Assembly: GCA_031259905.1 (NCBI GenBank)
Contig: JAIRKS010000152.1
Span: 1 to 5,784 of the forward strand
DNA length: 5,784 bases
Source of the DNA: Odoribacteraceae bacterium
GTDB lineage: Bacteria > Bacteroidota > Bacteroidia > Bacteroidales > Marinifilaceae
Reading direction: 5' to 3'
Positions within the stretch are counted from its first letter, which is position 1, and every line of letters begins with the position of its first letter. The notes under the pieces were generated by a model that was not told where the DNA came from, made no database searches, and saw only the letters and a program-made list of their open reading frames with translations. Both the position numbers and the translations under genes were made by a program. Below, piece by piece: positions 1-5,712 of the stretch.

Positions 1-169
1 CGACGAAAGGGTTATTAACATGAGTATACTTTCGGGAATTCCCGACGAAAGGCCTCTTAACATATGTATACTTGCGGGAATTCCCGATGAAAGGTTTCTT
101 AACGCGAGTATACTTTCGGCAACTCCCGACGAAAGGATTTCAACCCGTGGGAGACCGTCGGGAAACTCC
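1..169. repeat. 42-bp tandem repeat array (about four units, open at left edge)
   Basis: Head-to-tail units begin at 1, 43, 85 and 127, each opening with cgaYgaaagg. The first three are exactly 42 bp, and the fourth (127-169) is 43 bp and more diverged. By hand count, units 1 and 2 match at 36 of 42 positions and units 1 and 3 at 35 of 42. Conserved blocks are cgaYgaaagg, ttaac, gtatact and the tail gggaattcc. The unit junctions carry palindromes: a perfect 14-bp one at 32-45 (TCGGGAATTCCCGA) and a 12-bp one at 75-86; an inner AGTATACT recurs at 23-30 and 107-114. Shorter degenerate remnants starting cggcgggg lie at 170 and 196. There is no spacer between units, so this is not a CRISPR. The array reaches the left edge, so its full copy number is unknown. 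One frame is open through the units (14 codons per unit), but most differences change the amino acid, which argues against selection on a protein. It is probably a non-coding intergenic repeat of unknown role. Confidence 0.85.
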
Positions 170-245
170 CGGCGGGGTATTCTCGCGGAGTATTCCGGCG
201 GGGATGCTGCCCGGTACGCCAGGGATGCAGGCTAATGCTCGCTCG

Positions 246-308
246 ATGTTGACCAACATTGGCCCGGTGTTGACCGACATTAGCCCGGTGTTGGCCAACA
301 TTTCACGC
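246..308. repeat. 21-bp tandem repeat, three copies
   Basis: Three contiguous 21-bp units lie at 246-266, 267-287 and 288-308. They share the core tgttgRccRacatt, and units one and two agree at 18 of 21 positions. Each core is a near-palindrome; in the third copy it is perfect (TGTTGGCCAACA, 289-300). The family differs in sequence and period from the 42-bp array to its left. It sits about 40 bp upstream of the candidate promoter of the DUF4251 gene, so the dyads could be protein-binding sites or short hairpins; that is inference. The period is a multiple of three and one frame reads a 7-residue repeat, but no plausible gene surrounds it. Confidence 0.75.
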
Positions 309-348
309 GTTCCGGGTGCTCCGCGGCGGGCGGGCGGGGGGAGTACTC

Positions 349-378
349 TTGATTTGCCGGGAAAAAACGTCTATATTG
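349..378 (+). promoter_or_regulatory. Candidate Bacteroidota-type promoter for the DUF4251 gene
   Basis: TTG at 349-351 is followed after 20 bp by TATATTG at 372-378. This resembles the Bacteroidota primary sigma promoter (TTTG or TTG, 19-21 bp, TAnnTTTG), although the -7 box lacks one T. The predicted start of transcription would leave a leader of roughly 20 nt that is A-rich before the ATG at 407 (ttaaaagaaaacagtt), as is usual for this phylum. The call rests on pattern and position only. Confidence 0.45.
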
Positions 379-406
379 CGCCAGCTAATCTTAAAAGAAA
401 ACAGTT

Positions 407-979
407 ATGAACACCTTAAGATGTATTCTCGCGGCAAGCGCGCTGCTTGTCTGCCTCACGTCCGCGGCAAGCGAGAGGAAAAAAGAAAAGACGGACACGA
501 CCGCCTTCGGGCGAATCGCGACGTTGGTCAAGAACAAAACCTTCCGCGTGGAAGTGACCGACGCGTATCCCACCGGGAATAGTAGCGTGACGATCTCCTC
601 GCCGGGCGGCGGCTCCACCACCCTCGGCGGCGAGGGACACGTCTCCCTCTCCGGGAATCGCGGCGAGCTGCTCTTCCAGGACAGCGTCGTCACGGGCCGC
701 CTCCCCTTCTTCGGTCGCGGCTACACGCTCCCCTACGGCGAGGGGGGCGGCTTCGAGTTCTCGCGCTCGCGGCTCGACAAAACCACCGTGAAGATCGTCA
801 AGAAGAGGCGCCAGCAACTCGCGCGGCTCTCGTGCTCGACACGCGCGGGGAACGACGTGATCTCGCTCACGCTCGACGTGTACGAGAACGGGCGGTGCAC
901 CCTTCACGTCAACAGTAACAACCGCGCGTCGATCTCCTACGGGGGATTCGTCGAGGCGCTCGTCGCCGACCTCCCGTGA
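407..979 (+). CDS. DUF4251 domain-containing secreted protein
   Basis: This 190-residue protein has an N-terminal signal sequence: a short basic start (R5), a hydrophobic stretch at about residues 7-19, and a likely signal peptidase I site after A20 or A21 (TSAA/SERKK). C16 is preceded by V, so a lipobox is not convincing. The remainder matches the DUF4251 family of Bacteroidota, usually about 170-190 residues. Recognisable blocks are LPFFGRGY (99-106), the glycine-rich YGEGGGFEF (110-118), the characteristic HVNSNNR (167-173) and ISYGGFV (176-182). The family is predicted to be a beta-rich periplasmic or envelope protein with no known biochemical activity. The ATG at 407 has an A-rich leader and a promoter-like pair upstream, and the signal peptide starts directly at it, so the start is secure. 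Its stop overlaps a GTG that could start the next gene, but the functions do not suggest a shared pathway. The family call is from remembered motifs. Confidence 0.85.
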   Translation: MNTLRCILAASALLVCLTSAASERKKEKTDTTAFGRIATLVKNKTFRVEVTDAYPTGNSSVTISSPGGGSTTLGGEGHVSLSGNRGELLFQDSVVTGRLPFFGRGYTLPYGEGGGFEFSRSRLDKTTVKIVKKRRQQLARLSCSTRAGNDVISLTLDVYENGRCTLHVNSNNRASISYGGFVEALVADLP

Positions 980-1038
980 AGCGCCAGGACACGCGCCACG
1001 CGAACCGAAACAACTACCCGGTTAATGATCTACACGAC

Positions 1039-2712
1039 ATGGAAGAAAGTTTTATTTTTTATATCGAGAAAAGCATCCGCGAGAACTGGGATAATCCCGC
1101 GCTCACCGATTTCAAGGGGGTAAACTGTAATTACAAGGACGTCGCCCGGAAGATCGAGAAGTTACACATCCTCTTCGAACACTCCGGGATACAACGGGGA
1201 GACAAGATCGCCCTCTGCGGGCGCAACATGACGAACTGGGGGATCGCGTTCTTCGCTACCCTCTCGTACGGGGCCGTTGCCGTCCCGATCCTGAACGATT
1301 TCACGCCGGGAAACGTGCACGCGCTGGTCAATCACTCCGACGCACGCTTGCTCTTCGCGGGATGCGCGGTGTGGAAACACCTCGACGCGGGAGAGATGCC
1401 CGGCGTGGAGGGAGTGATCAGCCTGGAGGACTTCTCCGTCACCTGCTCGAGGAACGAGGCGCTGGTGACGGCACGCGCGAGCCTCAACGAGCTGTTCGGG
1501 AAGAAATTCCCGGAGCGGTTCCTCCCCTCCTCGGTGTCGTACCGGAGGGATAACCTCGACGACCTCGCCATCATCAATTACACCTCCGGGACGACGACCG
1601 CGCCGAAAGGCGTGATGCTGCCGTACCGCAGCCTGTGGTCGAACCTGCTCTTCGCCTTCGGGGTGTTCGGCGAGATGCCCGGCGAGCGGGTCATCTCGAT
1701 GCTACCGATGGCGCACATGTACGGGATGGCCTTCGAGTTCATCTACGAGTTTGCCAGCGGCGCGCAGGTATTCTTCCTGACGCGCACGCCGTCGCCGCAG
1801 ATCATCGCCGAATCCTTCGCGCGGATCAAGCCGAACCTGATCGTTTCGGTGCCGTTGATCATCGAGAAGATCATCCGGAAGCGGGTATTCCCGGTAGTGG
1901 AGCGCCCGTGGATGAAGGTACTGCTGCGCGTGCCGGTGGTCAAGTCCCGCGTGCGCGCGGCGATCTGCCGGCAAGTCGTCAGCGCGTTCGGCGGCAACTT
2001 CAAGGAGCTGATCGTCGGCGGGGCCGCGCTGAACAAGGAGGTCGAGGACTTCCTGCACGCGATCCGCTTCCCGTACACCGTCGGCTACGGCATGACGGAG
2101 GCAGGGCCTATCCTCTCCTACGACGGGTGGGCGACCACCAGGAAAGGCTCCTGCGGGAAGACCGTGCCGCGCATGGAGCTGAAGATTGACTCGCCCGACC
2201 CGGCGCGGGTCGTGGGGGAGATCCTCGCGCGGGGAGATAACCTGATGACGGGCTATTACAAGAACGAGGAGGCCACGAGGGCCGTGTTTACCGCCGACGG
2301 ATGGATGCACACGGGGGATCTCGGCCTGATCGACGCCGACGGCTACCTCTTTATTAAAGGACGATGCAAGAACATGATCCTCGGACCGAACGGGCAGAAT
2401 ATCTACCCGGAGGAGATCGAGGACCGGCTGTGCGCGCTGCCGTACGTGAGCGAGGCGATCGTGACGGAACGCGATCACAAGATCGTCGCCCTCGTCTGCC
2501 CGGACGCGGAGGCGCTGGCGGCGGACGGGAAAGAGTCGCCGGGGGAGCTGGAAAAGATCATGGAGGATAACCGGCAACAGCTGAATCATACCCTGCCGGC
2601 GTATAGCCAGGTGACCCGCTTCATCGTCCAGGTGGACGAGTTCGAGAAGACCCCGAAGCGGAGCATCAAACGGTACCTTTACCAGGATGAAGAAAGTCGC
2701 CGCGATACATGA
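1039..2712 (+). CDS. AMP-binding long-chain fatty-acid-CoA ligase family protein
   Basis: A 557-residue ANL-superfamily adenylate-forming enzyme, expected to activate a fatty acid with ATP and load it onto CoA in the cytoplasm. Numbered from the ATG at 1039, the motifs are the phosphate-binding loop YTSGTTTAPKG (181-191), YGMTE (350-354), HTGD (424-427), the hinge-region GRCKNMILGPNGQNIYPEE (from 441) and the C-terminal KTPKRSIKR (537-545). Two residues depart from textbook motifs: T replaces the usual G after SGTT, and S542 stands where the A10 catalytic lysine is expected. The N-terminus (MEESFIFYIEKSIRENWD) aligns with the start of Bacteroides homologues as I remember them, so I prefer ATG 1039. 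A GTG at 976, overlapping the upstream TGA as GTGA, would add 21 unconserved residues (578 in all). The 3' end overlaps the kinase gene by 26 bp. The ligase class is firm; the exact substrate is inferred. Confidence 0.9.
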   Translation: MEESFIFYIEKSIRENWDNPALTDFKGVNCNYKDVARKIEKLHILFEHSGIQRGDKIALCGRNMTNWGIAFFATLSYGAVAVPILNDFTPGNVHALVNHSDARLLFAGCAVWKHLDAGEMPGVEGVISLEDFSVTCSRNEALVTARASLNELFGKKFPERFLPSSVSYRRDNLDDLAIINYTSGTTTAPKGVMLPYRSLWSNLLFAFGVFGEMPGERVISMLPMAHMYGMAFEFIYEFASGAQVFFLTRTPSPQIIAESFARIKPNLIVSVPLIIEKIIRKRVFPVVERPWMKVLLRVPVVKSRVRAAICRQVVSAFGGNFKELIVGGAALNKEVEDFLHAIRFPYTVGYGMTEAGPILSYDGWATTRKGSCGKTVPRMELKIDSPDPARVVGEILARGDNLMTGYYKNEEATRAVFTADGWMHTGDLGLIDADGYLFIKGRCKNMILGPNGQNIYPEEIEDRLCALPYVSEAIVTERDHKIVALVCPDAEALAADGKESPGELEKIMEDNRQQLNHTLPAYSQVTRFIVQVDEFEKTPKRSIKRYLYQDEESRRDT

Positions 2713-3538
2713 CCTGTCGGGCTACGGGCGCGCCTCGTTGACGGTGGTGATCCCGGTGCTCTCGTGCATGGGCTACCAGGTCTGCCCGTTGCCGACGGCG
2801 GTGCTGTCGGCGCACAGCGAGTTCGCCGGCTTCCGCTCGCTGGACCTGACGGGGTTCATGAGCGAGGCGATCGCGCACTGGAAGTCGCTGGGATTATCGT
2901 TCGACGCGATCTACTCCGGGTACCTCGCCTCGGAGCGACAGATGGAGGTCGTGGAGGGGTTCTTCCGCGACTTCGGGAACGAGCGGAATTTTATCGTCGT
3001 CGACCCCGTGCTGGGGGATCACGGGGCGCTGTACCCCGGGATGACCGCCGGGATGGTGGCGGGAATGAGGCGGCTGTGCGCGCGTGCCGGGGTGATCACG
3101 CCGAACCTGACGGAGGCGGCCCTCTTGCTGGGACGCGACCCGCGCGCGGACATCCCCGCGGGAGAGGCGGCGCGCTGGTGCGAGGAGCTGTGCGCGACGG
3201 GGCCTGAACGCGTGATCATCACCTCGGCGCCGGGGGTGAACGGGCGCGACGCGACGCTCGCCCGCGACGGGAAGGAGGGACGAACGTGGCGCGTGACGTG
3301 CGAGCACGTGCCGGCCTCCTATCCCGGCACGGGCGACGCGTTCGCCAGCGCGATCACCGGCTGCCTGTTGAACGGCGACACCCTCCCGGAGGCCATCGAC
3401 CGGGCGGTCTATTTTGTCCACGCGGGGATCAAGGCGACCTTCGGGCACGCCGGGCACCCGCTGGACGGCATCGACCAGGAGCGCGTCCTGCATTACCTGA
3501 ACGCGCCACTTCCTTGTTATAGTTACGAGTTGATTTAG
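2687..3538 (+). CDS. Pyridoxamine/pyridoxal kinase (PfkB/ribokinase superfamily)
   Basis: This 283-residue protein resembles the Bacteroidota/Firmicutes pyridoxamine kinase group (PdxK/PdxY-like). Such enzymes phosphorylate pyridoxal, pyridoxamine or pyridoxine with ATP in vitamin B6 salvage. The N-terminal substrate-side motif HDLSGYGRASL (8-18) is followed by LPTAVLSAHS, then DPVLGDHG (106-113, phosphate and metal region) and TPNLTEA (138-144). The anion-hole and catalytic-base motif GTGD lies at 214-217, with D217 the expected base. Length and motif order are normal for the family, with no sign of damage. The ATG at 2687 lies inside the end of the ligase gene (26-bp overlap, different frame) and starts exactly at the conserved MKKVAAIHD, which suggests co-transcription and perhaps translational coupling. 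It ends in TAG overlapping the convergent pyrF stop by 4 bp. A related hydroxymethylpyrimidine kinase role is possible but less likely. Confidence 0.9.
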   Translation: MKKVAAIHDLSGYGRASLTVVIPVLSCMGYQVCPLPTAVLSAHSEFAGFRSLDLTGFMSEAIAHWKSLGLSFDAIYSGYLASERQMEVVEGFFRDFGNERNFIVVDPVLGDHGALYPGMTAGMVAGMRRLCARAGVITPNLTEAALLLGRDPRADIPAGEAARWCEELCATGPERVIITSAPGVNGRDATLARDGKEGRTWRVTCEHVPASYPGTGDAFASAITGCLLNGDTLPEAIDRAVYFVHAGIKATFGHAGHPLDGIDQERVLHYLNAPLPCYSYELI

Positions 3539-4374
3539 GTCTCCTGACCCGTGAACGGGTAGGCCGCGAGCAGCGCCTCCATTTCCCGTTGCAACGCCCT
3601 GGCCTCTTGCATGGCCCCGCGGGCAAAATCCCTGGTAGCGTCGGCGAAGATGATCCCGCGCGACGAGTTCACGAGCAGCCCGCAGTGGTCGTTCATCCCG
3701 TGGCGGGCGACCTCCTCCAGGCTTCCCCCCTGCGCCCCCACGCCGGGCACCAGCAGGAAATGGTCGGGGACGATCGCGCGGATTCCCGCCAGCATCCCCG
3801 CCTTCGTGGCCCCCGCGACGTACATCATGTTGCCCGCGTCGCCCCATCGCGATGACCTCCTCAGCACCCGCTCGTACAGCATCTCCCCCCGCTCCTCCAT
3901 GAACTGGAAGTCGGACGCCCCCCTGTTGGAGGTCAGCGCCAGGAGGATCACCCACTTCCCCGCGTGCCGCGTGAAGGGGATCACCGAATCCTCGCCCATG
4001 TACGGGGCCACCGTGATCGCGTCGAACGGCATCTCCTCCAGGAACGCCCGCGCGTACATCCCGGCGGTATTCCCGATGTCCCCGCGCTTGGCGTCGGCGA
4101 TCACGAAGAGATCCGGGTGGTTCTCCTTAATATACTCCACCGTCCGTTGCATCGACCGCCAGCCCGCCGCGCCGCGGCACTCGTAGAAGGCCGTGTTCAA
4201 CTTGTAGGCGACGGCGAACGGCGCGGTGCTCTCGACGATCGCCCGGTTAAAGGCGAACGTCGGGTCTTCCTCGACGGCCAGGTGACGGGGGATCTTCTCC
4301 TCGTCCGTGTCCAGGCCCACGCACAGGAACGATCGTTTCTCCCTGACGCGCGCTTCCAGCTCCGTGTAATTCAT
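3535..4374 (-). CDS. pyrF: Orotidine-5'-phosphate decarboxylase (type 2)
   Basis: This 279-residue cytoplasmic enzyme converts OMP to UMP, the last step of de novo pyrimidine synthesis. It belongs to the longer type 2 group found in Bacteroidota, mycobacteria and others, which run about 270-285 residues against about 235 for the E. coli type. Visible signatures are CVGLDTD (18-24), the substrate-contacting KLNTAFYE (58-65), the catalytic DAKRGDIGNTA (94-104, with D94, K96 and D99 as the charged network), VPGVGAQGG (209-217) and the phosphate-binding end VNSSRGI (235-241). It starts 18 bp after the prfA stop on the same strand, without room for a promoter of its own, so it is probably translated from the prfA transcript. 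No Shine-Dalgarno is visible; the leader is the AT-rich tcataaatcaacacgagc. Its TAA stop interlocks with the TAG of the converging kinase gene, leaving no intergenic terminator. Confidence 0.96.
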   Translation of the reverse strand: MNYTELEARVREKRSFLCVGLDTDEEKIPRHLAVEEDPTFAFNRAIVESTAPFAVAYKLNTAFYECRGAAGWRSMQRTVEYIKENHPDLFVIADAKRGDIGNTAGMYARAFLEEMPFDAITVAPYMGEDSVIPFTRHAGKWVILLALTSNRGASDFQFMEERGEMLYERVLRRSSRWGDAGNMMYVAGATKAGMLAGIRAIVPDHFLLVPGVGAQGGSLEEVARHGMNDHCGLLVNSSRGIIFADATRDFARGAMQEARALQREMEALLAAYPFTGQET

Positions 4375-4392
4375 GCTCGTGTTGATTTATGA

Positions 4393-5478
4393 TTAGAAAC
4401 CGCTTTCCCGCGAGCGCTCCATGTTCTCCTCGATCTGCAACCGCTCGATGATCTCGTCGATGTTCCCGTCCATGACCGCGGGGAGGTTGTAGAGCGTGAA
4501 GTTCACCCGGTGATCGGTGACGCGCCCCTGCGGGAAATTGTACGTGCGAATTTTGGCGGAACGATCCCCCGTGGAGATCATCGTCCTCCTCCTCGACGCG
4601 ATCTCGTCCGCGTGCTTCTGCCGCTCGATGGCGTAGATGCGCGAGCGCAGCTCGGTCATGGCCCTGGCGAGGTTCTTGATTTGCGACTTCTCGTCCTGGC
4701 ACGTCACGACGATCCCCGTCGGCACGTGCGTCAGGCGGATCGCCGAGTAGGTCGTGTTCACGGACTGCCCTCCCGGCCCCGACGAGCAGAACGTGTCCTT
4801 CCGGATATCCGCCGGGTTCAGCTCCACGTCCACCTCCTCGGCCTCCGGGAGCACGGCCACCGTCGCCGCCGACGTGTGCACGCGCCCCTGCGTCTCCGTG
4901 GCGGGGACGCGCTGCACGCGGTGTACCCCCGACTCGTACTTCATGACGCCGTAGACGCCGTTCCCCGATATATTCGCCACGATCTCCTTGAATCCCCCCG
5001 CGGTGCCCTCGCTCGTGTTCGTCACCTCCATCTTCCAGTGCTTGGCCTCGGCGAACCTGGCGTACATGCGGAAGAGATCGCCGGCGAAGATACACGCCTC
5101 GTCCCCTCCCGTCCCGGAGCGGATCTCCAGGATCGCGTTCTTGTCATCCTCCGGGTCTGCCGGCACGAGCAGCAGCTTGATCCTCGTCTCCCACGCCGGG
5201 ATGCTCGCCTTCAGCTCCTCGATCTCCCCCGCGGCCATCTCCTTTAGCTCCTTGTCGTCCTCGTGCTCGAGGATCTCCCTCGCCTCGTCGAGCGCCTTCA
5301 AGCCGTTCTCCAGCACCTTCCCCGCCTCCACGATCTGCTCCAGCTCGCGATACTCCTTGTTCAGCCTCACGAACCGCGGCATGTCCCGGATCACGCCCGG
5401 GTCGGTAATCAGCTGCTCGATCTCGTGGAAACGCGCGTGAAACACCCCTAACTTGTCTAATAATGTATTATCACTCAT
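4393..5478 (-). CDS. prfA: Peptide chain release factor 1
   Basis: A 361-residue class I release factor that recognises UAA and UAG stop codons in the ribosomal A site and triggers peptidyl-tRNA hydrolysis. The order is canonical: a helical, charged N-terminal domain (about 1-110), SGTGGDEA (121-128), the decoding-loop tripeptide P192-A193-T194 typical of RF1 (RF2 has SPF), and the GGQ motif at 236-238 within SSGPGGQSVNTTYSAIRL. The glutamine is the site normally methylated by PrmC. A basic C-terminal region (SRRRTMISTGDRSAKIRTYN) and a complete C-terminus follow. The length fits RF1 (about 355-362). The GPGGQSVNTTYSA wording, instead of GAGGQHVNTTDSA, is the Bacteroidota form as I remember it. 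It leads an apparent two-gene unit with pyrF, a pairing known from other Bacteroidales. The ATG at 5478 begins the expected N-terminus (MSDNTLLDKL). Confidence 0.97.
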   Translation of the reverse strand: MSDNTLLDKLGVFHARFHEIEQLITDPGVIRDMPRFVRLNKEYRELEQIVEAGKVLENGLKALDEAREILEHEDDKELKEMAAGEIEELKASIPAWETRIKLLLVPADPEDDKNAILEIRSGTGGDEACIFAGDLFRMYARFAEAKHWKMEVTNTSEGTAGGFKEIVANISGNGVYGVMKYESGVHRVQRVPATETQGRVHTSAATVAVLPEAEEVDVELNPADIRKDTFCSSGPGGQSVNTTYSAIRLTHVPTGIVVTCQDEKSQIKNLARAMTELRSRIYAIERQKHADEIASRRRTMISTGDRSAKIRTYNFPQGRVTDHRVNFTLYNLPAVMDGNIDEIIERLQIEENMERSRESGF

Positions 5479-5498
5479 GCTCGATCATTTAATGCCCG

Positions 5499-5506
5499 CG
5501 AAGGTA
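5499..5506 (-). promoter_or_regulatory. Candidate -7 promoter box for prfA-pyrF
   Basis: Read on the minus strand this is TACCTTCG, one mismatch from the Bacteroidota -7 consensus TAnnTTTG, followed by CGGGC as is common around such boxes. It ends about 20 bp before the prfA ATG, giving a very short leader. No TTTG is found at the expected 19-21 bp upstream, where the sequence is GC-rich hairpin. It is therefore a half-matched promoter supported mainly by position. Confidence 0.4.
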
Positions 5507-5508
5507 AC

Positions 5509-5535
5509 AAAAAAAGCGACGCCCGCGGGACGCCG
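5509..5535 (-). terminator. Terminator-like hairpin with U-tract upstream of prfA
   Basis: On the minus strand, CGGCG (5535-5531) can pair with CGTCG (5521-5517), including one G-U pair. Inside this, after a bulged U, a 2-bp CC/GG step closes a CGCG loop. The stem is followed by one C and then seven U residues (5515-5509). This is the layout of a factor-independent terminator for leftward transcription, though the stem is short. It lies about 30 bp upstream of prfA, and the right-hand gene reads the other way. It would therefore act on leftward read-through or on a longer prfA leader (attenuation), or it may be chance in GC-rich sequence. Confidence 0.35.
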
Positions 5536-5571
5536 CCGGACGCGCTGACGGGCGAAGTGAAAAGGACGCAA

Positions 5572-5607
5572 AAAAAATAATCAGAAAACGAGGGGGAATT
5601 ATTTTTT
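5572..5607. repeat. AT-rich inverted repeat, 10-bp perfect arms
   Basis: AAAAAATAAT at 5572-5581 and ATTATTTTTT at 5598-5607 are exact reverse complements separated by 16 nt. The structure lies in the divergent region between prfA and the right-edge gene. Its right arm runs into the TTTTTTG stretch of a possible plus-strand promoter. It could be an operator, a weak bidirectional terminator, or chance in A/T-tract DNA. Confidence 0.5.
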
Positions 5608-5632
5608 GGTAAGAAAAAAGTCGCTACATTCG
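5605..5632 (+). promoter_or_regulatory. Candidate promoter for the right-edge gene
   Basis: TTTG at 5605-5608 is followed by TACATTCG at 5625-5632, one mismatch from TAnnTTTG. The spacer is 16 bp, shorter than the usual 19-21 bp, so the upstream box may be wrong although the -7 box is good. Just downstream, CGTGA (5636-5640) and TCACG (5649-5653) form a 5-bp inverted repeat at the expected transcript start. The leader to the ATG at 5713 would be about 75 nt and AT-rich. Confidence 0.35.
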
Positions 5633-5712
5633 CCCCGTGAGATAAAAATCACGAAACATAATGTACCAAAAGAACACGATACATGAATTATCAACATCAT
5701 AAAACAATTAAC

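Noticed and set aside
1..169. CRISPR array
   Set aside because: The 42-bp units are contiguous with no unique spacers, and the units themselves vary by 6-10 bases. This is a simple tandem repeat.
72..410. 112-codon plus-strand reading frame through the left repeats
   Set aside because: It crosses both repeat families and the DUF4251 promoter and overlaps that gene's start. It shows no domain or consistent composition, so it is a by-product of repeat periods divisible by three.
422..454. Lipoprotein signal (lipobox at C16) in the DUF4251 protein
   Set aside because: The residue before C16 is V, where G, A or S is expected, and an ordinary TSAA cleavage region follows. Signal peptidase I is the better reading.
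1702..2589. 295-codon minus-strand frame opposite the ligase
   Set aside because: It is antisense to a confidently identified enzyme, rich in R, H, D and V, with no family resemblance. It is the usual shadow of high-GC coding sequence.
2894..3955. 353-codon minus-strand frame across the kinase and pyrF
   Set aside because: It spans two identified genes (antisense to one, out of frame in the other) with low-complexity G/R/A composition. It is an artefact of GC-rich third positions.
4247..5095. 282-codon minus-strand frame within prfA
   Set aside because: It lies in another frame of prfA, which has every RF1 motif in order. The alternative frame is R/G/H-rich with no recognisable domain.
4510..5247. 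245-codon plus-strand frame opposite prfA
   Set aside because: It is antisense to prfA, arginine-rich and without motifs; a shadow frame.
5661..5702. Short 13-residue ORF beginning MYQKNT in the right intergenic leader
   Set aside because: It is very short, with no distinguishing start context and no conserved feature. It is expected by chance in AT-rich leader sequence.
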